Source: Mycolicibacter sp. MU0083 (GTDB taxonomy: Bacteria; Actinomycetota; Actinomycetes; Mycobacteriales; Mycobacteriaceae). Taken from it: a stretch of 64,000 nt of DNA. Shown piece after piece: positions 31,766 through 40,600 of this stretch. The position numbers were made by a program, and so were the translations under genes. The notes below the pieces were generated by a model, which saw only the letters and a program-made list of their open reading frames with translations, ran no database searches and was not told the origin of the DNA. The first letter of the stretch is position 1. Each line of letters opens with the position of its first letter. The DNA lies in contig NZ_OY726394.1 of the NCBI RefSeq assembly GCF_963378075.1, forward strand, positions 1,240,001-1,304,000. The letters run 5' to 3'.

Positions 31766-32841
31766 CATCGTTGGGTTCGATCACCGATGTCGCCGGTATC
31801 CGGGTGGGGCATCATCAGCGGATAGATCCGGATGCGACGCTCGGGTCCGGCTGGGCCAGCGGGGTCACCGTGGTGTTGGCGCCGCCGGGGACGGTCGGCG
31901 CCGTCGACGGTCGCGGCGGAGCACCGGGCACCAGGGAGACCGATCTGCTGGATCCGGCCAACAGTGTGCGCTGGGTGGACGCGGTGGTGCTGGCCGGTGG
32001 CAGTGCCTACGGTCTGGCGGCCGCCGACGGCGTCATGACCTGGTTGGAGCAGCAGGGCCGCGGTGTCGCGCTGGACGGTGGGGTGGTGCCGATCGTTCCG
32101 GCCGCTGTCATCTTCGACCTGCCGGTCGGAGGCTGGGATCGGCGGCCCACCGCGGACTTCGGCTATGCGGCCGCGGTAGCCGCCGCCGGGCCCGACGGCA
32201 TACGGCCGGCGTCGGGCAGCGTCGGCGCCGGAACCGGGGCGCGTGCCGGCGTCTTCAAGGGCGGGGTGGGTACCGCTTCGACCACTGTGGAGGTGGGGGA
32301 GCAGACGGTCACCGTCGGTGCGATCGTGGTGGTCAATCCGACCGGTGACGTGATCGACCACACCACCGGGCTGCCCTGGTCGACCCTGCTCATCGAGGAA
32401 TTCGGCCTGACGGCGCCGCCGTCGGAGCAGCTGTCGGTGCTCGCCGGGCTGGAACCCAAATCGTTGGCGCTCAATACGACCATCGCCGTGGTGGCCACCG
32501 ATGCCGTGCTCAGCCCGGCCGGTTGCCGACGGATGGCGATCGCGGCGCAGGACGGGCTGGCCCGGACCATCCGGCCCTCGCACACCCCGGTCGACGGGGA
32601 CACCGTGTTCGCATTGTCGACCGGGACCGTCGACGTGCCGACGGTGCCGGGAACCCCGGACGCGATGTCGCCGGAGACCGGCCTGATCACGGCGGTCGGG
32701 GCCGCCGCAGCGGACTGCCTGGCGCGGGCGGTGCTGTCGGGCCTGCTGGAGGCCGATTCGATAGCCGGAATCCCGACCTACCCGGGAACCCTGCCCGGGG
32801 TGTTCGCGAACCGGCCGACCGACGGCGCCGGAGGCGCGTGA
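31762..32841 (+). CDS. P1-family (DmpA-like) self-processing N-terminal nucleophile hydrolase
   Basis: The 359-residue protein belongs to family P1/S58, aminopeptidases that split themselves to expose a Ser or Thr nucleophile. Signatures are ITDVAGIRVGHHQ at the start, VVLAGGSAYGLAAADGVM, GSVGAGTGARAG, and LNTTIAVVATDAVLS, where the Thr after Asn is the likely new N-terminus. It matches Mtb Rv1333. The substrate is not known. The ATG overlaps the DUF2017 stop, and the rhomboid gene begins two bases after the stop. In Mtb, mec, cysO and cysM come between this gene and the rhomboid; they are missing here. Confidence 0.9.
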   Translation: MTSLGSITDVAGIRVGHHQRIDPDATLGSGWASGVTVVLAPPGTVGAVDGRGGAPGTRETDLLDPANSVRWVDAVVLAGGSAYGLAAADGVMTWLEQQGRGVALDGGVVPIVPAAVIFDLPVGGWDRRPTADFGYAAAVAAAGPDGIRPASGSVGAGTGARAGVFKGGVGTASTTVEVGEQTVTVGAIVVVNPTGDVIDHTTGLPWSTLLIEEFGLTAPPSEQLSVLAGLEPKSLALNTTIAVVATDAVLSPAGCRRMAIAAQDGLARTIRPSHTPVDGDTVFALSTGTVDVPTVPGTPDAMSPETGLITAVGAAAADCLARAVLSGLLEADSIAGIPTYPGTLPGVFANRPTDGAGGA

Positions 32842-32842
32842 G

Positions 32843-33502
32843 GTGAATGCCATACCGCCGGGGGAGACCACCTCCGCCCCGGGCTCCGGGAAGAAGCCGG
32901 CCTGGCGTACCGGGGGTGCCACCGTCGTCGCCTTCGTCGCGGTGCTCTACCTCGTGGAAGCCGTGGACCAGGTCAGTGGACACCGGCTGGATCGCCACGG
33001 CATCCGGCCCTTGGAAGCCGACGGTCTGTGGGGTGTGGTGTTCGCGCCACTGCTGCATGCGAACTGGGCGCACCTGCTGGCCAACACCGGCCCCGCCCTG
33101 GTGCTGGGTTTCCTGCTGGCCCTGACCGGGCAGGTGCGGTTCCTGCTGGCCACCGCGATCGTGTGGGTCGTCGGTGGCCTGGGCACGTGGCTGATCGGCA
33201 ACGTCGGATCGTCGTGCGGGCCGACCGACCACATCGGCGCATCCGGCCTGATCTTCGGTTGGTTGGCTTTCCTGGTGGTGTTCGGCTGGTTCACCCGCAG
33301 CCTCTGGCAGATCCTGATCGGTGCGGTGGTGCTGCTCTGTTACGGCGGGATCCTGTGGGGAGCGGTGCCGGTGCTGGGCGTGTGCGGCGGGGTGTCCTGG
33401 CAGGGCCACCTGTGCGGGGCACTCGCCGGGGTGCTGGCCGCCTACTGGCTGGCGGGTACCGAACGCCGGCAGCGCAACCGTCGTCGGGAGTTGCCGGCGT
33501 GA
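32843..33502 (+). CDS. Rhomboid-family intramembrane serine protease
   Basis: The 219-residue membrane protein has about six helices. The family residues are present: [10 protein letters not shown] on helix 2, the nucleophile in GASGLIFG, and the histidine in GHLCGALAG near the end. It cuts membrane proteins within their transmembrane segments. GTG at 32843 follows the peptidase stop almost directly; the stop overlaps the murI start (GTGA). It matches Mtb Rv1337, which is the second Mtb rhomboid. The basic tail [13 protein letters not shown] is cytoplasmic. Confidence 0.92.
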   Translation: MNAIPPGETTSAPGSGKKPAWRTGGATVVAFVAVLYLVEAVDQVSGHRLDRHGIRPLEADGLWGVVFAPLLHANWAHLLANTGPALVLGFLLALTGQVRFLLATAIVWVVGGLGTWLIGNVGSSCGPTDHIGASGLIFGWLAFLVVFGWFTRSLWQILIGAVVLLCYGGILWGAVPVLGVCGGVSWQGHLCGALAGVLAAYWLAGTERRQRNRRRELPA

Positions 33503-34317
33503 GCCCGATCGGAATCTTCGACTCCGGGGTCGGCGGGCTGACCGTGGCCCGCTCGATCATCGACCAGTTGCCCGATGAGGACATCATCTACGTCGGCGAC
33601 ACCGGAAACGGCCCCTACGGTCCGCTGAGCATTCCCGAGGTCCGAGCGCACGCCCTGGCCATCGCCGACGACCTGGTCGAGCGGGGGGTCAAGGCGTTGG
33701 TGATCGCCTGCAACACCGCGTCGGCGGCGTGCCTGCGCGACGCCCGGGAGCGTTATGACGTCCCGGTCGTCGAGGTGATCCTGCCGGCGGTGCGCCGGGC
33801 GGTGGCAACCACTCGCAACGGCCGTATCGGTGTGATCGGCACGCAGGCGACCATCGACAGCCACGCCTATCAAGACGCGTTCGCCGCCGCCCGCGACACC
33901 GAGATCACCGCGGTGGCCTGCCCGCGGTTCGTCGACTTCGTCGAGCGCGGCATCACCAGCGGCCGACAGGTACTCGGTCTGGCCGAGGGCTACCTGGAGC
34001 CACTGCAGCGCGCCGGCGTGGACACGCTGGTGCTCGGTTGCACCCACTACCCGCTGTTGTCGGGATTGATCCAGCTCGCGATGGGTGAGCAGGTGACGTT
34101 GGTGTCCAGCGCCGAAGAGACCGCCAAAGATTTGCTGCGGGTCCTCACCGAGCGTGAGCTGCTGCGTGCGCATCCCGAACGCCCCGACGCGCCCGCACCG
34201 CTGCGCGTGTTCGAGGCCACCGGCGACCCGGAGGCTTTCGCCGACTTGGCTACCCGTTTTCTGGGGCCGACCATCACCGGTGCCGGGGCGGTGCATCGAC
34301 ACGCCTCGCGGCGATAG
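33499..34317 (+). CDS. murI: Glutamate racemase
   Basis: The 272-residue enzyme converts L- to D-glutamate for peptidoglycan. Catalytic Cys71 lies in VIACNTASA and Cys181 in [11 protein letters not shown]; Asp8 is in [13 protein letters not shown]. The GTG at 33499 overlaps the rhomboid stop by 4 bases, giving translational coupling. It corresponds to Mtb Rv1338 in the same order with the downstream phosphodiesterase. Length is normal. Confidence 0.96.
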   Translation: MSPIGIFDSGVGGLTVARSIIDQLPDEDIIYVGDTGNGPYGPLSIPEVRAHALAIADDLVERGVKALVIACNTASAACLRDARERYDVPVVEVILPAVRRAVATTRNGRIGVIGTQATIDSHAYQDAFAAARDTEITAVACPRFVDFVERGITSGRQVLGLAEGYLEPLQRAGVDTLVLGCTHYPLLSGLIQLAMGEQVTLVSSAEETAKDLLRVLTERELLRAHPERPDAPAPLRVFEATGDPEAFADLATRFLGPTITGAGAVHRHASRR

Positions 34318-34397
34318 CCGGTGATTTCGATGACGAATCATGAGCAAACCGCCGGTGTCTTCGTCATGGCTCCGGCGAACATGGCACAGTAGTCAAC

Positions 34398-35174
34398 GTG
34401 CGACTGACCGTGCTCGGCTGCTCCGGCAGTGTGGTAGGTCCGGATTCGCCGGCATCGGGATACCTGTTGCAGGCACCGGACTCACCGCCGCTGGTTATCG
34501 ACTTCGGCGGCGGGGTATTGGGTGCCCTGCAGCGGCATGTGGACCCGGGGTCGGTGCATGTGTTGCTGTCGCACCTGCATGCCGACCACTGCCTGGATCT
34601 GCCGGGCCTGTTCGTCTGGCGCCGCTACCACCCGTCGGTGGAGACCAAACCGTTCGACAGGGGACTGCTCTACGGGCCGGCCGATACCTGGTCGCGGATG
34701 GGCGCCGCCTCGTCGCCGTACGGCGGAGAGATCGACGACATCACCGACATCTTCGATGTTCGTACCTGGGTCGACGGTTCCGAGGTCGCCTTCGGGGAGC
34801 TTCGCGTCCAGCCGGGGCTGGTCTCACATCCGACCGAGTCGTATGGGATGCGGATCACCGATCCGTCCGGTGCGACCCTGGTCTACAGCGCCGACACCGG
34901 TTACTGCGACGCGGTGATCGAGTTGGCCCGCGGTGCCGATGTCTTCCTGTGTGAGGCGTCGTGGACCCACGCGGCCAACCGGCCGCCCAACCTACACCTG
35001 TCGGGGACCGATGCCGGGCGTATCGCCGCGGCGGCCGGCGTCGGCCAGCTGCTGCTGACCCATATCCCGCCGTGGACCTCCCGCGAGGACGTGATCGGCG
35101 AAGCCAAGGCCGAGTTCGACGGGCCGGTGCACGCCGTGGTGTGCGACGAGCAGTTCGACATCAAGCGGTCCTGA
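34398..35174 (+). CDS. MBL-fold cyclic-nucleotide phosphodiesterase (Rv1339-like)
   Basis: The 258-residue metallo-beta-lactamase-fold protein has the metal motif [11 protein letters not shown], further ligands in [11 protein letters not shown] and YSADTGYCD, and LLTHIPPW near the end. Its Mtb relative Rv1339 has been reported as an atypical cAMP phosphodiesterase, so the protein probably lowers cAMP, opposing cyclases such as that at 13170-14774. The start is GTG at 34398, 80 bases after murI, the largest gap in this gene run and therefore the likeliest place for an internal promoter. Confidence 0.88.
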   Translation: MRLTVLGCSGSVVGPDSPASGYLLQAPDSPPLVIDFGGGVLGALQRHVDPGSVHVLLSHLHADHCLDLPGLFVWRRYHPSVETKPFDRGLLYGPADTWSRMGAASSPYGGEIDDITDIFDVRTWVDGSEVAFGELRVQPGLVSHPTESYGMRITDPSGATLVYSADTGYCDAVIELARGADVFLCEASWTHAANRPPNLHLSGTDAGRIAAAAGVGQLLLTHIPPWTSREDVIGEAKAEFDGPVHAVVCDEQFDIKRS

Positions 35175-35212
35175 TACAGCGTGTGTCGGCCCCCGCCGCT
35201 AGGGTTGACCGC

Positions 35213-35992
35213 GTGTCCAAACGAGAAGACGGTCGCCTCGACGACGAGCTGCGCCCGGTCGTTATCACCCGTGGCTTCACCGCTAACCCGGCCGGGTCGG
35301 TGCTGGTCGAATTCGGCAATACCCGGGTCATGTGCACCGCCAGCGTCACCGAAGGTGTCCCGCGCTGGCGGAAGGGTTCCGGTCGCGGTTGGCTGACCGC
35401 CGAATACGCCATGCTGCCCGCCGCCACCCACACCCGCTCGGACCGCGAATCGGTCAAGGGCCGGGTGGGTGGACGCACCCAGGAGATCAGCCGGCTGGTG
35501 GGGCGCTCGCTACGCGCCTGCATCGACCTGGCGGCGCTGGGGGAGAACACCATCGCGATCGACTGCGATGTCCTGCAGGCCGACGGCGGAACCCGGACCG
35601 CGGCGATCACCGGCGCTTATGTGGCACTGGCCGACGCGGTCACCTATCTGTCGGCTGCCGGGAAGTTGTCCGACCCGCGCCCGTTGTCGTGTGCGATCTC
35701 GGCGGTCAGCGTCGGCGTGGTCGACGGCCGGGTCCGCGTCGACCTGCCCTACGAGGAAGACTCACGTGCCGAGGTCGACATGAACGTCGTGGCCACCGAC
35801 ACCGGAACCCTGGTGGAGATCCAGGGCACCGGTGAGGGCGCCACCTTCCCGCGCTCGACCCTGGACAAGATGCTCGACGCGGCACTGGCCGCCTGCGAGA
35901 AGCTGTTCGTGGTGCAGCGTGAAGCGCTGGCGTTGCCCTATCCGGGAGTGCTGCCGGACGGGCCGGCGCCCAAGAAGGCATTCGGCAGCTGA
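35213..35992 (+). CDS. rphA: Ribonuclease PH
   Basis: The 259-residue 3'-to-5' exoribonuclease trims tRNA 3' ends phosphorolytically. Signatures include [36 protein letters not shown], the phosphate site [16 protein letters not shown] and the catalytic [20 protein letters not shown]. The start is GTG at 35213, 38 bases after the phosphodiesterase gene. rdgB follows after three bases, the same pair as Mtb Rv1340-Rv1341. Confidence 0.96.
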   Translation: MSKREDGRLDDELRPVVITRGFTANPAGSVLVEFGNTRVMCTASVTEGVPRWRKGSGRGWLTAEYAMLPAATHTRSDRESVKGRVGGRTQEISRLVGRSLRACIDLAALGENTIAIDCDVLQADGGTRTAAITGAYVALADAVTYLSAAGKLSDPRPLSCAISAVSVGVVDGRVRVDLPYEEDSRAEVDMNVVATDTGTLVEIQGTGEGATFPRSTLDKMLDAALAACEKLFVVQREALALPYPGVLPDGPAPKKAFGS

Positions 35993-35995
35993 GCC

Positions 35996-36613
35996 GTGCC
36001 GTCGACACAACTGTTGGTGGCCAGCCGGAACCGCAAGAAGCTGGCCGAACTGAGCCGGGTGCTGGAACGCGCCGGGGTGCTCGGACTGCAGCCGGTCTCG
36101 CTGGATGACGTGCCCTCCTACCCGGAATCCCCGGAGACCGGGGCGACGTTCGAGGAGAACGCCTTGGTGAAGGCGCGAGACGGCTATTCTGCGACCGGAT
36201 TGCCTTGTGTCGCTGATGATTCCGGTCTGACCGTTGCGGCCCTCAACGGCATGCCGGGGGTGCTGTCGGCGCGGTGGTCCGGCAGTCACGGCGACGACGC
36301 GGCGAACACCGCATTGCTGCTGGCCCAACTCTGCGACGTCCCCGACGACCGCCGCAGTGCGGCGTTCGTCTCGGCGTGTGCGTTGGTGTGGGGTTCCGGA
36401 CCGCAGTGCGAAGTGGTGGTGCGCGGTGAGTGGGCCGGCGACATCGCCCGCGAACCCCGCGGCGACGGAGGATTCGGTTACGACCCGGTGTTCGTCCCGG
36501 CGGGCGGCGACCGCACCGCCGCGCAGCTCACCCCGCAAGAGAAGGACGCCGCGTCGCACCGGGGCCGAGCACTGGAACTGCTCTTGCCTGCGTTGCGGCA
36601 GCTAGTGGGTTGA
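35996..36613 (+). CDS. rdgB: RdgB/HAM1 non-canonical purine NTP pyrophosphatase
   Basis: The 205-residue enzyme hydrolyses ITP, XTP and their deoxy forms, keeping inosine and xanthine out of DNA and RNA. Motifs are LLVASRNRKKLAEL at the N-terminus, ETGATFEENALVKA, PCVADDSGLTVAAL, and GDGGFGYDPVFVPAGG with SHRGRAL near the C-terminus. The start is GTG at 35996, three bases after rphA; the kinase gene follows three bases after the stop, so rphA, rdgB and the kinase are almost certainly one transcript. Confidence 0.96.
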   Translation: MPSTQLLVASRNRKKLAELSRVLERAGVLGLQPVSLDDVPSYPESPETGATFEENALVKARDGYSATGLPCVADDSGLTVAALNGMPGVLSARWSGSHGDDAANTALLLAQLCDVPDDRRSAAFVSACALVWGSGPQCEVVVRGEWAGDIAREPRGDGGFGYDPVFVPAGGDRTAAQLTPQEKDAASHRGRALELLLPALRQLVG

Positions 36614-36616
36614 CCC

Positions 36617-37879
36617 GTGACGCTGGAAGCCGGGTCGACTTTCGCCGGTTACCGGATCGAGCGCCTGTTGGGTGCCGGGGCGATGGGCGAGGTGTACCTG
36701 GCACGGCATCCGAGACTGCCGCGCCATGATGCGCTCAAAGTCCTTTCGGGCCGGCTGACCGCTGACGACGAGTTCCGGAAGCGATTCCGGCTCGAGGCCG
36801 ACTTGGCGGCGACGCTGTTTCACCCGAACGTCGTCGGCATCCATGACCGCGGGGAGTCCGACGGGCGGCTGTGGATCGCGATGGATTACGTCGACGGCAC
36901 CGACGCGGCGAAACTGGTGGCCGACCGCTTCCCGGCGGGAATGCCCGTCGACGAGGCAACGGCGATCATCGGGGCGATCGCCGAAGCCCTCGACGATGCC
37001 CACCGACAAGGGCTGCTGCATCGAGATGTCAAACCCGCGAACATCATGCTGGCCGAATCCGGTCGACGCATCCTGCTGACCGATTTCGGGATCGCCCGCC
37101 CGTTGGGGGAGGCCACCGGACTGACGGCAACCAATTTCACCGTCGGCACGCTGTCCTACGCTGCGCCCGAACAGCTGATGGGCGGGGACCTCGACGGCCG
37201 CGCCGACCAGTACGCGTTGGCGGCCACGGCGTTTCATCTGCTGACCGGAGCCGCGCCGTTCCCGGCCGACAATCCGGTGGCGGTGATCAGCAGGCACCTG
37301 ACCGCCGCCCCACCGCGAGTCAGTGCGCACCGGCCCGAATGGGCCCATCTGGACCCGGTGTTGGCCAGGGGGCTGGCCAAAGACCCTTCGCAACGGTTCG
37401 CCAGTTGCCGCGATTTCGCCCAAGCGCTGCGCGGCGAGACGGTCGCTGCCGGCGTACCCGCCGCCACCTCGCGCCGGCGGTGGCCTTGGCTGGTCGGCGG
37501 TGCCGCCGCGGTGACCGGGGTGGTCGCCGTCGTGGCGGCGGTGGGTGGGGGAGCCGCGGAGCCGGCGCCGACCCCGACGACCGTCACCTCACAACCGGTG
37601 ACCGTCACGGTGACCGAGTCGGCCACGGTGCCCGCACCGGTGCCGTTCGTGTCGTCACCGGCGGCCCCACCACAGCCCGCCGTCGCGCCGCCGACCACCG
37701 CCGTGCCGCCGCCGGTCACGACCGTCGCGCCACCGGTCACGACCGTGCCGCCCCCGGTGCCGGAGCCGGGGGCCACCGCGCTCTGCCGTGACGGCAGCTC
37801 ATCGTTCAGCGCCCGCCGCAGCGGCACCTGCGCCAATCACGGCGGGGTGCAGCGCTGGGTCAACCGGCCGCCGGAATGA
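36617..37879 (+). CDS. Ser/Thr protein kinase with extracytoplasmic DUF3761 tail
   Basis: The 420-residue protein is a Pkn-type kinase: glycine loop [13 protein letters not shown], Lys41 in ALKVL, catalytic Asp137 in [13 protein letters not shown] at 156-158, and the activation loop [15 protein letters not shown] membrane helix (about 288-312) is followed by a Pro/Thr/Val-rich linker and a short C-terminal DUF3761 domain [23 protein letters not shown] with paired Cys and His, exposed outside. The kinase half probably autophosphorylates on Thr in response to the outer domain (inference). GTG at 36617 is three bases after rdgB. Mtb has no kinase at this site; the kinase looks added to the end of the operon. 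A second DUF3761 tail is at 56714-57688. Confidence 0.9.
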   Translation: MTLEAGSTFAGYRIERLLGAGAMGEVYLARHPRLPRHDALKVLSGRLTADDEFRKRFRLEADLAATLFHPNVVGIHDRGESDGRLWIAMDYVDGTDAAKLVADRFPAGMPVDEATAIIGAIAEALDDAHRQGLLHRDVKPANIMLAESGRRILLTDFGIARPLGEATGLTATNFTVGTLSYAAPEQLMGGDLDGRADQYALAATAFHLLTGAAPFPADNPVAVISRHLTAAPPRVSAHRPEWAHLDPVLARGLAKDPSQRFASCRDFAQALRGETVAAGVPAATSRRRWPWLVGGAAAVTGVVAVVAAVGGGAAEPAPTPTTVTSQPVTVTVTESATVPAPVPFVSSPAAPPQPAVAPPTTAVPPPVTTVAPPVTTVPPPVPEPGATALCRDGSSSFSARRSGTCANHGGVQRWVNRPPE

Positions 37880-37892
37880 CGGGGGCGTGGCT

Positions 37893-38246
37893 TCAGAGGC
37901 CGAACTGGGCCTTGACGTTCCGGGTCTGGAAATGCTCGACGATGATGCCCAACAGCGGAATCGTTCCGGCCAGCAACACACCCACGGTCTTGCCCACCGC
38001 CCAGCGCGCCTTGACCGCCAGGTTGAACGTGGCCAGCAGGTAGGCGAAGTACACCCAGCCGTGCACCACGCCGATCCAGACCGGCGGGTTGTCCACCTTG
38101 ACCACGTAGCGCACCACGATCTCGTAGCACAGCGCGATCAACCAGATGCCGGTCGCCCAGGCCAGCATCCGGTAGCGCATCAGCGCCAACCGGACGCGTT
38201 CGGCCGGGGCCGCGCCGGGCGGCCGTTCCATCTCCGGAGTGGTCAT
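37893..38246 (-). CDS. DUF3817 integral membrane protein (Rv1342c-like)
   Basis: The 117-residue protein has three membrane segments (WATGIWLIALCYEIVV; IGVVHGWVYFAYLLATFNLA; KTVGVLLAGTIPLLGIIVEH) in the DUF3817 pattern. No function is known. The ATG overlaps the stop of the upstream small gene (38243-38617) by 4 bases, so the two are translationally coupled. It converges with the kinase gene, separated by 13 bases, with no obvious hairpin between them. Confidence 0.88.
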   Translation of the reverse strand: MTTPEMERPPGAAPAERVRLALMRYRMLAWATGIWLIALCYEIVVRYVVKVDNPPVWIGVVHGWVYFAYLLATFNLAVKARWAVGKTVGVLLAGTIPLLGIIVEHFQTRNVKAQFGL

Positions 38247-38617
38247 GCGGTATTCCTGTTCTGTCGATCCTGTTCGGTCAGTTCGGCCAGGTAGGCGTTG
38301 TACTCCCGCAGGGCGGGGTCATCGATCGGGGTGGCTGCGGCCGCCGGCCGCTCCGGCAGCAGTCCGGCCGGGATCTCGGTCACGGTATCGGCCGGGTGCA
38401 ACTCCGGGGGGACTTCTTCATAGCGCACGAACTTGCGATAGGCGTACACGCAGAACCAAGCGAACAAGGGCCACTGCAGCGCATAGCCCAGATTCTGGAA
38501 GGTGCCGTTGACCTCCTGGAAGCGGGTCCATTGCCACCACCCCAGCGCCAGGCATGCGCAGGCGGCGACGATGACCAGCACGATCAAAGCCGGTCTCCGA
38601 CGCTGTGTAGTGGACAC
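38243..38617 (-). CDS. LprD-like small membrane protein (Rv1343c-like)
   Basis: The 124-residue protein has a hydrophobic N-terminus ALIVLVIVAACACLALGWWQW that could be a lipoprotein signal (Cys in ACAC) or a membrane anchor; GWWQWTRFQ resembles the first part of SURF1-type proteins. A second membrane segment (LQWPLFAWFCVYAYRKFV) follows, then a Pro-rich polar tail. Position and layout match Mtb LprD (Rv1343c). Two hydrophobic segments make a simple lipoprotein less likely. It is the first gene of a two-gene operon with the DUF3817 gene. No function is established. Confidence 0.82.
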   Translation of the reverse strand: MSTTQRRRPALIVLVIVAACACLALGWWQWTRFQEVNGTFQNLGYALQWPLFAWFCVYAYRKFVRYEEVPPELHPADTVTEIPAGLLPERPAAAATPIDDPALREYNAYLAELTEQDRQNRNTA

Positions 38618-38671
38618 CCCTTGACGGTACCGCGTGACCTGCCGAGATGGCCGTGCGGAAGGGGGTTCGCG

Positions 38672-38702
38672 TTGTGAGATGAGGGGCGACGGAGGCTACG
38701 AT
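38672..38702 (+). promoter_or_regulatory. Candidate tRNA-Leu promoter
   Basis: TTGTGA (38672-38677) and TACGAT (38697-38702) are separated by 19 bases, and the tRNA begins 10 bases after the -10 box. The spacing is slightly long, so it remains a candidate. Confidence 0.45.
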
Positions 38703-38712
38703 GACTGCGTTT

Positions 38713-38795
38713 GCGGGCGTGGCGAAATGGCAGACGCGCCGGCTTTAGGTGCCGGTGCTCGAAAGAGCGTGTGGGTTCGAGTCCCTCCGCCCGCA
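38713..38795 (+). tRNA. tRNA-Leu (anticodon UAG)
   Basis: The 83-base gene has acceptor stem GCGGGCG (38713-38719) paired with CGCCCGC (38788-38794). The anticodon arm is CCGGC-TTTAGGT-GCCGG, giving anticodon TAG (leucine CUA codons). There is a long variable arm, as expected for leucine, and the TTCGAGTCC T-loop. The 3' CCA is not encoded. It lies at the junction of two blocks that are far apart in Mtb. Confidence 0.96.
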
Positions 38796-38883
38796 CAGAT
38801 TTTTTACGGGATCACCCCATGTCGCAGAGGTCTTCGCGGTGCGAGAATGAAGGGTCGGAGTCCCTGCTGGATTGGTGCCGCCC

Positions 38884-39264
38884 ATGAACAGAAAACTGGC
38901 CGTGACCGTCCTCGGTGCGGTGCTGGCGTGCGGCCCGACGGCCCCGATCCCGGCGGCGTCGGCCGATCCCAACGCCGAGGACCAGGCTTTCTTCGACGAA
39001 CTGCAGCATGAGGGGCTGCGGCCCGACTACGCCAAGCGGATTTGCGTGAGCAACAAATGCGAACCGCTGGGCACTGCGCTGGTGCGGGAGGGGCACGAGG
39101 TCTGCGCCGCACTTGCCGATGCGCCCCGACTGGTGCCGGTGTCGGTAATCGCCGATCTGCAAGCGACACCCAATGAGGCGCACGTCATCATCAACGCGTC
39201 CCGGCTGGCCTATTGTCCGCAGTCACCGGACCCGTATCGGCGTTCCCCGACGTCGCAGGGTTAG
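38884..39264 (+). CDS. Secreted DUF732 protein
   Basis: The 126-residue protein has a Sec signal peptide (about 1-27, ending PAASA) and a mature domain beginning DPNAEDQAFFDELQHEGL, the DUF732 signature common in mycobacterial secreted proteins. Four cysteines (RICVSNKC, EVCAAL, AYCPQ) could form two disulfides. No function is established. The ATG at 38884 is favoured over GTG at 38872 because it gives a compact signal peptide. The stop overlaps that of the convergent transporter gene by 4 bases. Confidence 0.85.
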   Translation: MNRKLAVTVLGAVLACGPTAPIPAASADPNAEDQAFFDELQHEGLRPDYAKRICVSNKCEPLGTALVREGHEVCAALADAPRLVPVSVIADLQATPNEAHVIINASRLAYCPQSPDPYRRSPTSQG

Positions 39265-40511
39265 TTGGTCGCGACCGGCACCGGCGTTTCGCCCAAGGCG
39301 GGGGTGTGCCGCGCCCTGCGGGTGTAGATCACGATGCCCACGGCCGAAATCGCCCACACCAGATACTGCACGCACCAGGCCAGCCGGAACGCGGAGAACG
39401 AATAGCCGCCGGCCAGCGCGATGATCAGTCCCATCGCCTGCATGACCAACAGGCTCGCGATGAATCCACCGGTATTGACCATGCCCTGTGCGGTGCCCAT
39501 CGCCGCCGGTGGGTTGTAGGACCGGGCGAAATCGAACGCCAGCATCGACACCGGTTGACCCGCCGAGATCACCAGGATCAGCACCACCAGCAACCAGTGC
39601 GGCGCGGGGTGCGGCAGTGCCAGCAGCACGGTCCAGACCACGGTGATCAACGCGATCATCGTCAGCGCCACGGTCGGTCGGTGCTCGGGTCGGCGTGCCG
39701 AGATCGTCCCGACCAACAGTCCGACCACGATGAACGGCAGCACCGACAGCGTCAGCGCCGCTCCGGCCAGATCCCGCGGGAGTTCCTGCGCGGTGGTCAG
39801 GTACGGCACCCCCCACATCAGCGCGAAAACGCCGGGCGAGGACGAGTTACCCATGTGCGCGAACAGACCGAGCTTGGTTCCCGGTCGTGACCACACCGCC
39901 TTGATCTCCCCGAAGGCGGCACGGAATGCGCGCTTCTGGACCAGCACCGGGGCTCCGGGCGGGGCGTCGCGCGCGACGGCGAATGTCAGCATGGCCGCGA
40001 AAACCCCGAGGCCGGCCGCGGAAAGGTATGCGGCCGTCCAGCCGCCGTGCAGCAGAATCGCCAGGAACGGCACCGCCGATAGGAACTGGCCGAACTGGCC
40101 GCAGATCCCCGTCAGTTGAGTCAGTAGCGGAACACGCTGGGGGGCGAACCAATTCGGCAGCAGTCGGATGACCGAGATGAAGATGAACGAGTCGCCGAGG
40201 CCGACCACGCCGTACGCGCTGATCGCGGTGACCAGTGAATGGGTCAACGACAGCGTCACCTGCGCGGTGGAGAGCACCGCGACACCGCTGGCGATCATCA
40301 CCCGCGGACCGAAGCGGTCCAGCAGGACCCCGGCGGGGATCTGCATGGCGGCGTAGACGATCAACTGCACGATCACGAACGACGACAGGGTGCTCGGGCC
40401 CGCATGGAACCGTTCGGCGGCGTCGAGGCCCGACACGCCGAAGGTGGTCCGGTCCAAGACGGCCACCAAGTAGGACAACAGGCCGGTGCCCCACACGATC
40501 CAGGGACGCAC
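39261..40511 (-). CDS. Major facilitator superfamily transporter
   Basis: The 416-residue membrane protein has twelve predicted helices in two halves, with a central hydrophilic loop (RAFRAAFGEIKAVWSRPGTK). The loop 2-3 signature GVLLDRFGPRVMIAS and the second-half SARRPEHRPTV match the MFS A-motif. It may move sugar phosphates, organic acids or drugs; the family is too broad to say more. The start is GTG at 40511. It lies between two unrelated genes at the synteny junction, with nothing nearby that points to a substrate. Confidence 0.85.
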   Translation of the reverse strand: MRPWIVWGTGLLSYLVAVLDRTTFGVSGLDAAERFHAGPSTLSSFVIVQLIVYAAMQIPAGVLLDRFGPRVMIASGVAVLSTAQVTLSLTHSLVTAISAYGVVGLGDSFIFISVIRLLPNWFAPQRVPLLTQLTGICGQFGQFLSAVPFLAILLHGGWTAAYLSAAGLGVFAAMLTFAVARDAPPGAPVLVQKRAFRAAFGEIKAVWSRPGTKLGLFAHMGNSSSPGVFALMWGVPYLTTAQELPRDLAGAALTLSVLPFIVVGLLVGTISARRPEHRPTVALTMIALITVVWTVLLALPHPAPHWLLVVLILVISAGQPVSMLAFDFARSYNPPAAMGTAQGMVNTGGFIASLLVMQAMGLIIALAGGYSFSAFRLAWCVQYLVWAISAVGIVIYTRRARHTPALGETPVPVATN

Positions 40512-40600
40512 TCTTCAGGCCTACCTTGTCTTCTTTGTTTCCGGGCCCCGCAATGGTCGCACAGTCAAGACGCTGCGAAAACTGCCTTAGTCTGTGACGC

